Shown piece after piece: positions 46,876 to 59,563 of a DNA stretch of 64,000 nt. Source of the DNA: Steinernema hermaphroditum (Eukaryota > Nematoda > Chromadorea > Rhabditida > Steinernematidae); assembly GCA_030435675.1 (NCBI GenBank), contig CM059621.1, forward strand, positions 8,122,001 to 8,186,000. The letters are read 5' to 3'. The position numbers were made by a program, and so were the translations under genes. How positions within the stretch are numbered: the stretch's first letter is position 1; each line of letters starts with the position of its first letter. Below the pieces are notes generated by a model that made no database searches, was not told where the DNA came from, and saw only the letters and a program-made list of their open reading frames with translations.

Positions 46876-49800
46876 CGAAAGGATCGTGTGGCTACTTCTT
46901 TGATGAGCCTTCGAACGGAGGCGAAAGTCGAAATATTCTTTCGGAGGTGTTGAATGATTTATTTCTTAACAGCATTCATGGGGCCCCTGAAAGACAGTTG
47001 ACTAAAGAGATCAAAAATTCATTTCAGTTCTGGAAACTTTGTGTTTTGGACCGTATGCACATGCATACCATATGCACAAGTGACCTCCGACGATTTTTCT
47101 CCATTCATGAAGGTCGCAAGCTCTCTTTTTTCCTGGAATGTTTCTCTCAAAACAACGCCGTCGACCGTGGATTCTGCGCCCCCACCGTTTCGGCCAAAAA
47201 CAGCGTATTCCGACCTTTAGTCCAGCGCACACCCGGGAGACATTTCTGTGTGTGGAAAATAGCGACAAAACAAGCGTCTTCGCCGTACATCGGCGATGAA
47301 AAACACACAAAACCGAGAGATATCATGTTGTTTTTCGGAGTAATCTACAGTCTTGCAAGCTGTTTTGAAAGAGTCCGCACACTGTGCGATACACACCAGA
47401 CTACAGTATCCCTTCGTCTGGGAAATCTTTGCTTGACCATCGGGTGTCCTTCTACTGGCTTTATCGCTACAGGACAGTCCCTCAGAGGGATTACCTATAC
47501 TACACATAGATATAAGTGACGAAAAATCGAAGGCCTTTGCGTATCCGCTGGTTCCCTTGCAACCGTGATGACAGATCAAAAGTAGGAAAGCGGAAGGGAA
47601 AGTCGACAGTAAACGCCGTCTTTGGCGTAAACAGAGCCGTTAAACACAGGTGGACACAAATGAGAAACATGGCTGGACTGAAACATTCCAATGGAATATT
47701 TCCAATTGATAATGCAACTTTGTTTTTAGAAATGGATTTGGTTTGGACTACCAGCCAGAAGAATCTATGGAGTCGTTTCCCGGACCACTTTGCATCACAC
47801 AGTGAACCACCACATGGATCAGGAAGCGTTTCAAGTGAAGATGCTTATTCTCAGAGGAAACTCCGGTTCCATCTCTAGATCTCGACAAATCGTCAACTTC
47901 GTCAGCCTGTTTTCTACCTTTGCGGTTTGTTGATTGGCGCCCCTTCAGACTATTGACGTAGAATGTTTGCCGTCCGCTTAGGTGGGGTCGGCGGGGAAGA
48001 TCGTTTCCGTGGCCCTCACGCATTGTTGCTGCAGGAGCGCCGACTGTTTGCTCAAAGGCCGTAGAAAACACCTTTGGACATTCCGCGGCCCCTCAAGTGG
48101 ACACATTTGGGCACAAATTTAGATATCTCCTCTATCATGTCTTTTTGTTCTGTTTAATCCTACTTAATTGCCAGAAACACACAAGAAGGCCATTCATCTC
48201 AGAGCCCTCCTGATGGAAGCACACTCCAGAATGGAATCCCACACAAAGTGCCGCGTGGTTGTTTTGGTGACTCACGAGCTCAATGTGCAATTTCCACCTG
48301 GCATCTCCATTATCGGTTAATTGTTGTTTTCGAGTGCGAAAAAGAAGATGAACGGACGAAAGGCACGTTGGAACGATAAAGAGTGAATGCATAGAAGCAG
48401 ACTTTCCCACATAAAAGTTAATCTTTTCGAGAGAGAGACAACTTCTCAAATCTGTCCCGATCCTGTGGCTTTCACGTGCAACGTCGCCATAAAAATTCTT
48501 TCGAAACGAGTCAACAAAAGTTTCTTCTTTTGTTCTTGAGGATAAATCGCCGGATTCCAGGAACCGAGGGATGTTCCTTTGAGTGGCAGTAGAATTCGTG
48601 GACAGAAAAGTGCGCCTAAAACAATTGCCATCTATTTACATAAATAACAACGACGTTGTTTTCTTGGGATCTCCCCGGACTGGGAGCGCGTGCAGGAATA
48701 GAGTCTACGTGCCGTTTCGGATCTTGGTGCAAGGCAGCGCTTGTCCAATCACGCTTTCCATGAGTCACTGGAACACCTGGAGGAAATTGCTTTGAGGAGA
48801 AGATGAAGTTGAACAAGCTGCAGATCCAGATCACCTCCCCCTCCCCAGTCACCTTTGCTCCCCTGCTCTCCTAAACCCTCGACGCTCCTTCCCTTTTTCG
48901 GCCCCTTCTTGTGTCCTGCAAACGCCGCCGACACAAAACGGCCGTCGCCAACCCTGGGTTTGTATTCGGTCGCTGGGCGACGCTCCTCCGAATCCTCCGA
49001 TCAGAACACATCCCATCTGCATACGCAGTCCTTGCAAGGCTGCACCCACTGGCCTAGGCGTGCACTTTCGGGACACAAACGTCATTTTCGTGCAAAGATG
49101 CCAAATCGGAGCGATTCCTGATAGAAACCCCTAGAGCGGCCGAAAAAGAGTGCGTTTTCGAAGCAAAACACCATTAGGGGGAAAACAAACAGCGATTTCG
49201 GCGCTTTCGCTCAGCAGAGCACGAAGAACGAAAGCGATAAGATTAGATAAAAGTACGTTGCAGCGTTGTTTTTATTCGGCCGAGGGCGCCGAGACCGGTC
49301 GATGTTGCAATTCGGGCGGTTTGCAGCCGGCGCGGACGAGAACTTTGGCCGATAAGGGCCCGAGGCGTCGCTTTTGTGGAAAGTTCCACGGGCGGGAGCC
49401 GAGAGTCTCTGTAGGCTCTTTCTCGGGGACATTTCTGAAATGCCTATGCAAATCGGATGAGAAAGATCTGGGCGAATCGACCCTTTGCGGCGCCTTCAAA
49501 AATAGTGTTTCCGCATTCCTTCCCGCTTCTTATCGCAGCACCGCTTCAGATAGTCTCCCTTCCGAACAAAGAAGAAACTCGATTGTGGGAAAGAAGAAGG
49601 AATTCAATTAAAACACGCTCAAAATGTAATTGTTTTCACTCCAGCTTCTGAGAAAATGAATCAGAGCCTACATCACTTGTTGTTGTTGCCGAGAACCCTC
49701 GGAACTCAGAGTCCGCGCGGCCCCGGCCACGCTGAACAACGGACCCGCTAGAGGTGCATTTTGTGGATACACGATAGTGGAGATCGACTTTCCGGTGTAG

Positions 49801-50421
49801 AATTAAGTCATCGACGACGCTTATGGAAGGTTCCGGTCATCGTAAACGGAAAAACGTAGTGTGTAGGCTTTTTTGGAATATAATCTCGTTCAGAGACATC
49901 AAATGCAGCAAATTTCCCATGAAAGAGCCAAGTGTTAGTCCTACAAACTCGTACAAAGGAGATATCTCATGGGGCGCTCGAAATTTCGGTTGTTTTCCGA
50001 AGACGGACTTCTTTCTTGGAATCGTTAATGTGGCCAAAAGTTCATTTCAAAGTGTAAAATAAATAAAAATCATCGAAGGCACAACTTTTGCGACCAGGGT
50101 CCATCTCTCCGAAGCCGCCTCTATCCTGCAAGTATCTCGAAAAGGAACGAGTTCGGGGCCGTTTCCGGATTTTGAAGAGACAAGAGACCTCTGTCTTGTC
50201 TGTAATTTGATGTTATGTAAGGCAGATGATCCACGAAATAAATTCGTGAAGTCAATTCAATAAATAAAAGAAATAATAATACAAAGAAAACTTCACTCAA
50301 GTAAGGTGTGTAATAAATTAGGTGTTGCATGCCGGTTGTGGCCCCTCATTTTATAAAATATGGGTCCATACATTAAAAATACGCGTCTATGGTTACTTTA
50401 TTCTGCAAGGAGCAACCAATA
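46876..50421. other. No gene supported
   Basis: Contains a 242-codon plus ORF (46791-47519, overlapping the tentative minus gene) and other ORFs of up to 153 codons. None has a recognised motif, biased codon use or splice context. Confidence 0.45.
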
Positions 50422-51126
50422 TTACCATAAAAGCAACATATTTCTCCTCAAAAAAAGGGATGACTTCATTTTTTTTTTGTATTTGGTGTCCATTGAAGAT
50501 TGGATTTGACGTTCTTGAAATCCTTGCTCATAAAATTGCTGGCACATCCAGCTGCAATTAGAGGATAGAAGCCTATCCAACTGAGCTGTCAGATCCATCC
50601 TCTCCGCTGCAACCAAAGCGTTTTGCCGCCTTTTGGACTTTTTCCGCAAAGTGTCAACGCCAGAGTGACCAGAAAGCAATTCGACATAATTAACTCTCAC
50701 TTTCTGACTTTGGAGGTCGACTACTCGTGGGCACAGACCTCCCACCGCCGCCCATAATATCTCAATTTCGATGCGTTCGTCTTGCAGCCGCCTTTGCAGT
50801 TTAAAATAAAGACCGTCGCGTCTTTGCGAAAGCGCGAAAAAATTAATGATTGTGCAATGAATCTGCAGAAATAATGTGATTTTCGCCGAAGTTACAATTA
50901 TCAATTCTGGCCGGACCGATCCAATTTGCGATAATTGGGAATCGGCCAGCACATGCCTACAGCTTCTACTCGTGATTTTGTGGAACAACAAACAGCTGAG
51001 AGATGGAACATTGCAGGGGGTGCATTGAGCGCTTGGTTCAGAGGTGCTCATGTACATCAAGATCAAGGAGAACGGTGCAAAAGGAATATCTCCTGCAGAT
51101 CTGCAGCCCTCCAGTGACGGATCCAA
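50422..51126 (-). CDS. Long unrecognised ORF, tentative
   Basis: An uninterrupted 234-codon minus reading. The central and C-terminal parts look protein-like (KLQRRLQDERIEIEILWAA, then RVNYVELLSGHSGVDTLRKK, then ERMDLTAQLDRLL), rich in Arg, Glu and Leu as in a helical bundle or a mobile-element ORF. The N-terminal part is Cys/Ser rich and less convincing, and the start codon may be further in. I recognise no family and see no terminal repeats. Confidence 0.3.
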   Translation of the reverse strand: MDPSLEGCRSAGDIPFAPFSLILMYMSTSEPSAQCTPCNVPSLSCLLFHKITSRSCRHVLADSQLSQIGSVRPELIIVTSAKITLFLQIHCTIINFFALSQRRDGLYFKLQRRLQDERIEIEILWAAVGGLCPRVVDLQSQKVRVNYVELLSGHSGVDTLRKKSKRRQNALVAAERMDLTAQLDRLLSSNCSWMCQQFYEQGFQERQIQSSMDTKYKKKMKSSLFLRRNMLLLW

Positions 51127-53417
51127 AAGAATCCTCTCTCGGCGACATCACAGAAAAACTCGCTGACGGATAGCCTTGTCGAAATACGCAACATTTCAAT
51201 CAATCACTCTGCTCGAGAACGCCAACGAAGGCTCGAGGGCTCCACTTTTTGATTGAGACCCCACCGGCATGCAATTTCAAGGTTGAAGATCCAAGATGGA
51301 TGGATCTCTCTTCCATATCTTTTGCACCACTGGAAGATCCAAGGTGGATGGATATGCCTTCTACACCCATGTACCACTGGATTCCACTGGACACAGGTCC
51401 TCTCCATTCGGATTGTAAGCCTACCGTATCAATCTAATCGATAGAATAATCGTCATCGGGCACATCGTTTCATTTTGTTCCTTATGCGCATTTTATGAGT
51501 GCTCAATCGGTCCACACATCTGGCACTCGCTCCTCCGTGCACAATGTATCTCCCCTACCCTTATCAGCCCTCAGATAATGTCCCCTTTCCCCTCCACCGA
51601 CACAAACTTTCCTCTTCTCGGCCGCACCTTCCAGTCTGCCGAAGCGGACTCGTCTCCTACCGCCAAAAAACGTTATCTCCGTCGCCGTGTAGTGTAGCGG
51701 GGGTTCAGATAAAAAGCGCCAAAAGCGGATTAGCGAAGTATCAAAACGCGGAGGGCTATGTTGGCGCATCTCGCGCTCCAATTATTCCCCAACTCCTATC
51801 GATCCACAGAACCGAACACCCAATCGCCTCCGACCGTTATCGACGGAACCGATTTGACTCGAAAAAGGGGACAAACGCGTTGCGGGACCACCCGTGTTAA
51901 TGCCGTTTGTACTTTGAACTCCGCGTCGGGAGCCTTCCCACGGGATTCGCGGAGTTCTTCTGTTTGTGCAGTCGATCGAAGAATCCGCGAGACTGCAAAT
52001 AAACAGTTCGCCTGCCTCTGTGCGTTCCTAACCGCTACCGTACCCATGGCACAGATGCCGCCTGGGAAGGCCCTGGGATTTCCGAAGCCATTCACCGCCT
52101 ACCTCTGCGTCGACTGCGTCCTTTATCGCCACCGGCGCTCTACAGGTCGAAAGTTCAGTGCGCCGTCGCTCCGCGGAGCCCATAAACCCGGGGGCCAGAG
52201 TCGCTATCGCGTGCCGAAGCCACACAACAGCCGTGGACACCCGTGTTTGCGCCCTCTTTTTCGTCTATTTGTTCTTCAGTCCCTGCAAATGCACTTTTCG
52301 TTGCAAAGCCGCACAAACAGAGTCGGCGAGCAGCGCGGAGCGGAGTCTTCGGAGCAGCTGATAAGCAGACTCGGTGGAGCGGAGCCCTCAGGTCGTCGAG
52401 ACTTTGCTTTCGCCGAACCGAGATGTGTCTGTGCGGTAGGGGTACGGTGGATGTGTTGAGGGGGCTTCTGAGGGTGAAGACACAAACGTGGTGGTTATAA
52501 ACCTGCAAAGATGTAATAAAACATTACAATCGATTCGTTTATCGAAGGCGACCGAATCACACACAACAGAGAAACGCTGCAAACTGCAGAAAGGGTCCGA
52601 AAACACGTGCAACCATGGCGTGTCCGGCCGTCATCGTAGCCCCGGACCACCCTGTCCCAGGGCCTTCAAGCTGCGTCCCCAAGTTCCACGGCTCGGAACG
52701 GCCTCGGAGCTTCTAGGAATCTCTGTGTCCACCGGATCCTATTTCAGAGCAGAACACAAATTCGGTCCCTCCGTGCACCCTTGAACCCTCTCCATCCTCC
52801 TCCTCGTGTCCCTCAAAGGCTCTCTCCGCGGGGGCGCCGCCGCCCAGGGGGCCAGAGGGTGGCCAAGATTGGGTCAGCGGGCTAAGGGTCTTCCGAGGCC
52901 AAAGGCCAGCGCCGGAGGCCTTCTGCGCTCCACGCCCGCCTTCCGCGGCGCTCCGCGAATCGCGCCGCACGCGCGGCGACGCCCTCCGCCCCTCGACGCT
53001 CTCTTCTCTCTCCGCGCCGTCTGCTCCATCGCCTCCACCTTCTCTGTTGCTCGGCTGGCTGGCTGGCTGGCTGCTGCTGCTGCTGCTGTTCGCATCTGAC
53101 TCAAAGCCGCTAGCCGATGTTTTTCCGCCGTCAGCGTCGCGTCGCGCTCAGCTGTTGTTAACCCCCAACGTCGTCGTCGCCGTCGCTGACTAGGGAGAGC
53201 CCCGACTTCTCTTCTTGTTCGCAACCGAACTACCGCCACCACGACGGCCACACTCGCTTCTTCGTTTTTTTCTTCTCTTCACCCACTACCGTCGTCTTCG
53301 CCCCTCTCCGACAAGCTGACGACCATCACTCCGTTCCAGCTGAAACGAGAATTCCCCGACGACCTGCCGCCCCACAGTACCCCCGGCGTCGTCTCCGCTG
53401 CCCCCACCGTCGGAGGC
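51127..53417. other. GC-rich region upstream of the nuclear receptor
   Basis: High-GC sequence with overlapping long ORFs on both strands (for example 51758-52459) that are mutual shadows. Probably promoter and 5' UTR of the receptor. A GGCT/CTG microsatellite lies at its 3' side. Confidence 0.5.
53052..53090. repeat. GGCT then CTG microsatellite
   Basis: About four GGCT units run straight into about five CTG units, some 330 bp upstream of the receptor's proposed ATG. Confidence 0.85.
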
Positions 53418-56400
53418 ATGCGCGAGAAGAAGCGTAAGTTCTCCTTCTGGCCCTTGGCACCCCGTGCCACCCTAACATCGAAAAAAAACGAGTTTTTTTC
53501 GCGTTCTCTGCCACCCCTCAACAGCTGTCCTATTCCCATCTACCGTAGTCTCCGTTCCCTCTCAGATTTATTCACTAAAGACGGTCTATTCAAGCATTCT
53601 ACCGTAATCCCGTGGGCCCGAAAGCAATCATCGCCGTAAATCGGCAAAATAACAAAAAATCGCATTTCCTCTGCAGATTTATTGCACGCTGCAACGATTC
53701 GTCGTAAAAACTTGCAATCGTTTTCGCGGATGGCCCTCTACCGTAGCCCGTGGCGCCCGAGGGGGCCAATTAGGGGTGCGCGATGCCCCCGAAGGCGACT
53801 GCTTCCCTCCAATTTACCTGTTTACGCTCTTCTCGACTCTAATTAAGTTTTTTTCGTGTTTACTCTTCTGCGCAGCTGTTTCTCCACGATTGAATTGGTG
53901 GAATCGCTTTGTCTCTCTCCGCTACCGTCCAAGGGATACGGTAACGTGTCCCGGCCGGAGGGGAGTTGCCGCGTGAACTTCGGGAAAGCACGATAAAGAG
54001 CCTAATTGAGTTCGCTTTTCGCCGAAAGTTGGGAGGCGGAAGTTCCGAGATCTCCGGGAGATAGAGCGAAAAAACGGAGTCGCCCGGACGATCAGATAAA
54101 AATAGTTGCACCTAGAGGCTGCCGGCTGGAGGTCAGAGGCGCCGCCGCCGCCGCGTAATTAATGCGCTGCAACTCGGGCCCGGCAGAACTTGTTCGCGAA
54201 ACCTGTCGGCGTCGGATCCTCTAATCGGGAAGGAACATATCGGGGAAGCCGCCTGTTTGTCTGAATCTCCAGATGGCGAGGCCTCCGCAGGGACTTTGCT
54301 CCGAGAAACCGTGCGGCGGCGGGCGATAAACAACGCCGAGAGGAGAGGGCGAAAGCAAACGATTTCACTGGAAAAACTTGTTTACCGATAACCCAATGGC
54401 GTCGCCGCGACGGCGCAGAGGGAGTGAAGGTCGCCCTCTTCTTCTGCAAAGCCATCAATTCTGCGCTCTTCGGGGCGCCGCGGCGCTACAAAACGCGGGT
54501 GCAGATGCACCCGCAGGCCGCGGCTTCCCCCGCCACTCAATTATCCTCCGAAGTCCGAGGGGACCCGATTCCGAGAAGGCCTCCGCGGTGGAGGGACATG
54601 GCGCCCAAGGCGCTGATAAGGGCGCGATTCTGCACGGAACCGCGATTCCGTCCTACGTGCCCAATTACATTTTGATAGCCGCGAGTACCTCTCCTGCACA
54701 CACACAATATGTAATGACGCCGCTCTAATCAATTCCTCTGGCCGAAGGCGAAACGTCGTCAGAATCGCGAACGATTCGTCCAAATGTCATCCGACTTCGC
54801 ACTTTCGAATAATTAAAACACTTTTCTGGCCGAGACGTCACTCATGGGTTCGTCTGCCTCGAAAACAGCCGCCGGCGCCCGGGGAGTCCCCTGTTTCCCA
54901 GCAAGACCTGCACTTTCTCGTGTCCTTTTGGCTTCTGCGAAACGTCGCTCGTTAGGGGTGCAGGGCCTGCATACCCGGAACTGCTGTCGGCCGGCTCACT
55001 GCCGAAAGTCCGCCGCCGCCGCCGTAATTGGGCCAATCGACTTTTTCGCTACAGCGTAATCTCTCCGGCAAAACTCTCCATCGCGCCGCCGGTGACGCAG
55101 AGTGAGTGGGGCGACGTCGAGAGCCCTCGAGCGGTAGGGCAAAGAACGCGATTGATCGCGTTTTTGTGTGTTTCCCCTCCCGGCGTGTCTACTTCGCCGC
55201 TGTTGCCAGCCCGAAACTTATCACCACCGCGGCAAAAACGCACCACACAACGCGCCTCGGACCACCACTCCTCTCCCTCGCCGAAGCGCCCTTCCAAGAG
55301 CTCTCCCCTCCGATTTCTAAACATAAACAATCGGCGGTGTCGCAGGGTAAACAGAATAGACGCAAATAGCGGCGGCCTACCGTAGGACTTTTTGGGAAAA
55401 TAAGGAGGCTGGGAAGTGGAGACCTACCCGGGCGAAAAAAAAACAAGAAGGAACCAGAGGTCACAGGCAACAGGAAATCCTTTGATCCCCTCCCTCAACC
55501 GAATCCTCTTAGGAGGCTACAAATCTGCCGCAGAAGATGCACTTTCCTTCGGGAAACGAGCGCCATCGATCGCTCCGTAGATTCCTCCACAAGGTCACTT
55601 CAGCCTCGGCGTTCGAGTTTTTCGACGACTCTGCAGCTGACAGGACTCAGAAAGTGTAAAAGTCGGCCGCGACGCTGTAGGCCTGCACTTCCTGTTTGGG
55701 GCGAATCAGGTTCGAAGAATCCGTCGGCCGACTGGCGTCACCTTTCACCCCGTGGGAAGTATTTGTGCACGGCGCCTTTTTGTCGAAGCGGAATTCGCTG
55801 ATTCCATCGGTGTAATGAGGCCACTCGTCGCCATGTGCAGCCTCAAAAACCTGTCGCCGCGCCCTCTGCAACGAACGGCGCAGAAAAACTTATCGGCTCT
55901 GCAGCGCCGCTTTTTGCGCCCCAAACCCCCAAACCGTGCGTTTCTCCATCAATCACACGCGAAACGACTCAAAATGGAGTCGCCGAAACGGAGCGTTGCC
56001 CCTCAGGCCTGCACTCTTCCGGACGGGGCCGTCCGCTCTGAATTGTGTCGGATTCGAGTGTTTTGGACGACGAAAGGGACACAAATTGGATCCGTCGGCA
56101 CTTCCCCTATCGAACCCAACGGAAAACAGCCAACGATCACCCAAAAGTGCAGCACGTTTCTTTTCTTTTCGAGTCGCCTCGGCGACGGAGCGTTTCTGCA
56201 ATTGTGGCGTCGACCAAAACACATTCGATGCCGAGGGAAACATCGCTGAGTCACGGCCTTTGCCCGTCGATGAATCCCCCTGTTTAGACATTCCTTTCTC
56301 GGAACCTGTCCATGGCTGCCCCCAGTGGACGTCGTATCAATCGAGAGACGACGCCAGAGTGCAAAACACGTCTGAGGCGGAGTACAAACGGCTTTAGTGG

Positions 56401-58728
56401 TGACGACTGAGCGCCACAATTGTGCCGAGCTCTGCACAATCCGGGGATTCTAGACCGGTGGGAGGGGGAGAGACGAAAAAGGGACTGGAAGACAACCTAC
56501 AAATGAGAAAGACAAAAAGCAACGTATACTGTCTAGAAATATCTCGTGAGATTCAACCTGGCCTTCTTCAACTGCTTGCACCATCCTTCTTATAATCTAA
56601 AGCTTCAAAACATCCACGGTGACCCTCCCGGATTACGGTAGTGCCTTTGTATCAGGGCGAAAATCGAAATTTCTGTTTTGAGGGCGCTACAATGTAACAT
56701 TTGTCTCCGCTCGCTGTCCCCCACAATCAATAAAACCAAAGACTACACGATTTTTTCGGAATCCACTTTCGCCGCCGATCGCAACAAATCTCCCGCTCCC
56801 ATAAATCTCCATCAGCGCCGACGCAGCGCAGTCCTGTCCATCCATCAACAGTTGCTCCTTTCAGGAAGACGGGTACCCGAGGGCGAGCCATGCGCCGTGT
56901 GTCAGGACATCGCCACCGGCTACCACTACGGAGTCGCCAGTTGCAACGGATGGTAAGTGCCCTACCGTACCCTTATCTCTCCGGCCGCGTAAACAGCCCG
57001 TTAATTGCCCACGGGCCGAGTTTCAATTCGCCCTTTCCAGCAAAACATTCTTCCGAAGGACGATCGTCTCCGAACACACTTTCGTCTGTCAGTACCAGGG
57101 GAACTGTGATGTCACCAAAAGTAGGCCCCCGTCCGTCTACCGTCCTACCGTACGCCTTCAGACATCCGGTGCGCATGCCGCCACTGTCGCTTCAACAAGT
57201 GCCTCTCCGTGGGGATGGACGCGAAAGCGATCCAGAACGACCGGGACCGCATAGGGCCCAGCCGGAGGACGGCCACCATCAAGCTGGAGCTGAAGCAGCC
57301 GTCCAGCTCCGAAGACGAGCGCTTCTCCCTCTCGCCGCAGCGCTCCCTGGAGGACAAACTGCTAGAGCAGCTCACCTTCATCGAGGAGCTGTGTGGCGTG
57401 CTCCGCAAGAAGAAGCTGCCCCACGTCGACTGCGTCAAGCAGGTGATGGACTCGCCGACGCTCGTCTACGTCGCCAACGACCTGGAGATCGACGTGAGTC
57501 GCCTTCTTCTGTTTTGACGGAAACACGCGTGTCGTTGAAAGGCGCTGTTTTGGCTCCCCTGCAGCAACAGGTTCCCGAAATACCGAAAATACTTCGGATT
57601 TAACTTTTAATCTCTCCCAAACGCAAAAACAACACAGAGCGCCAATCGATCGCCCGCACCGTCGGCAAAAACCCGTTTGCATCCGTTTTCCCCGGACCCT
57701 CCGACGCTATCGATTCGGAAACTCTCATTAAACGGAGCATTCGCGCCCTATTTGGGACAAAAGCGCCTGGCTCTCTGCCTCAGAAGTTCGTTTGAGTCAC
57801 CCTAATTCCTCGCCAGTCACACCACTTTACACTCTCTGTTTGTTCTTTTTGGCAAATTGGGTAAACGAATGTTTTGGTTCCTGATAACGGCGGAAGGACA
57901 AACATAGCCAAAGTGCAGGGTTACTGTAGCTGAAGTTTGCACGCGGCGACAAAAAAAAGTGGTCCAAAGGAACATTTGTGCTTTTCAGCAAGACACCCAA
58001 TTCAAAGACTTCTATCCGGCGACGATGCCGGACATCCAGATGTGGAACAAGCGGGAGCTGCGAGTGTGCCTCGAGTGGGTGAAGACGTTCGAGGAGTTCC
58101 AGAAGCTCTGCGAGGCCGACCGCATGGCCCTCGTCCACAACTTCGCCTTCACTTTCAACATCCTCAACCGCGTCTTCTATTCGATCGACAAGAACCACGA
58201 CAGGATCACCTACGCCAACGGCGCCTACATCCTCAGGCAGCCGCAGGAGACTGTGCGCATCCCCGGCTGTCGACCCATCTACCACCGCCAGATGGACGAG
58301 ATCATGAAACCCTTCCGCGACCTGGCCATCAACACCGCCGAGTTCGCCTGCTTCAAGGCCACCATCTTCTTTAATCCAGGTACCGTACCTCTTCAACGGG
58401 CTCCTCACGCACCGCCACTTCCAGATGCCTGCGACCTGACCCCTACGGGGAAGATCGACGTCCAGTTCGAGCGCCAGAAGTACCTCTCGGCGCTCTTCCA
58501 ACTCATCACCATGAAACTCGGCACGGCGCAGGGCGCCCTCAAGTTTGGCCAGCTGCTCATGATGAGCGCTTCCATCCAGGTACCGTACTCCGTCCTGCCG
58601 ACCCCAACCCCTCCTCGTTGCAGAACATCATCGCACAGAACGAAGAGAACATGCAGGTGATGGAAGTGTTCCAGAACACGTGGCGCATCGACCGCTTCGT
58701 CAAGGAACTCTGCATGCGAGTCTACTAG
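53418..58728 (+). CDS. HNF4-derived nuclear hormone receptor
   Basis: Seven exons keep phase and give at least 388 aa: 53418-53433, 56865-56952, 57041-57120, 57162-57493, 57989-58379, 58425-58579, 58624-58728. The tiny first exon (MREKK plus one base, ending C|GTAAGT) joins in frame to RRVPEGEPCAVC across a 3.4-kb intron. DNA-binding domain: CAVCQDIATGYHYG, P-box CNGCKTFFRR, second finger with C-x5-C-x9-C-x2-C, then CRHCRFNKCLSVGM and AIQNDRDRI, the HNF4 C-terminal extension. Ligand-binding domain from about residue 190: FEEFQKLCEADRMALVHNF (signature helices 3-5) to helix 12 region VKELCMRVY. The P-box glycine-to-threonine change marks the expanded nematode group. The frame is open upstream to 53190 with an acceptor at 53340, so more N-terminus is likely. 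Ligand unknown. Confidence 0.88.
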
Positions 58729-58730
58729 AC
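58708..58730 (+). repeat. 23-bp segment shared with a degenerin intron
   Basis: The last codons and stop of the receptor (CTCTGCATGCGAGTCTACTA and the next three bases GAC) are found exactly, inverted, at 62600-62622. See findings. Confidence 0.9.
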
Positions 58731-59298
58731 CTCGTCTGCCAGACCCCCTCTAGTTCCTCCACTCCCTAAGTGTCAACCGATCTCAGAAACGCACTATATA
58801 AGCTAAGCCTCTCGTTTCACTGGCATTCACGGGACTCTTCACGAGTGCGCTCATCTAATTAACTCACTCATCGCCGGTACTCCTCATCTTCCTCCACTTC
58901 TCCTCCGCAAGTCACGTTCGAATCTACGGATATGGACCGCTCCGGTACTCCCAGCACAGATACTTGTGAACGCAGACATCGCCAGCAGGACCTCCTTCGC
59001 TATTCTACCTCTCCGTTGTTGACTAGAACATATCAGTTCTACCCCTCCCCGGCCCCGTCCTCCTGACACCTCCCGCTCTGCGAATGGGAAACGTCGATGT
59101 CTGCGAGATATTTCTCGGTTGTTTGTTTGTTCGTTGTTGGTTGCCATAATTTTGTCTCTTATATTTGGAGTCTTCCCTTGGAAGCACGCCTTGTAGGCCA
59201 GTTCCAAGCCCTCGTCGTTAGTTCCTAGATTTGGGTAAAAGATAAAGATATTTTAACAGTTGTGATACGTGGTATGCGTAGAATGTAAATCTCCAGTT

Positions 59299-59304
59299 AA
59301 TAAA
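59299..59304 (+). terminator. Poly(A) signal, nuclear receptor
   Basis: AATAAA 570 nt after the receptor stop codon. Confidence 0.5.
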
Positions 59305-59557
59305 GACGTTGTTAGGACAGTTCACATCTCCGATGCACTGCGTGTGGTCTCCACAGCCCTACAGTACACCGTTCTTCCTTGGTTCCCAATGAAAACAGAG
59401 AACTCGGAACTTCCGTGTCGTCCAGAAAGACTACGGTAGCGGGCAAAGAGTAATGTACATGTTTGTGTACATCAGTATCTGCTAGGCAGTTCCTGTTGTA
59501 AATAGCAAAAACAAAACAAAGCGATATGCCAGCGATCCTTCTGACCTTCGCTCCGAA

Positions 59558-59563
59558 AATAAA
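59558..59563 (+). terminator. Second poly(A) signal, nuclear receptor
   Basis: AATAAA about 830 nt after the stop; a possible distal 3' end. Confidence 0.4.

Noticed and set aside
46791..47519. 242-codon plus-strand ORF
   Set aside because: No recognised motif, ordinary codon use, overlaps a more coding-like minus frame, and no splice or promoter context.
51758..52459. 234-codon plus ORF upstream of the nuclear receptor
   Set aside because: GC-rich DNA with equally open antisense frames; no domain or splice logic.
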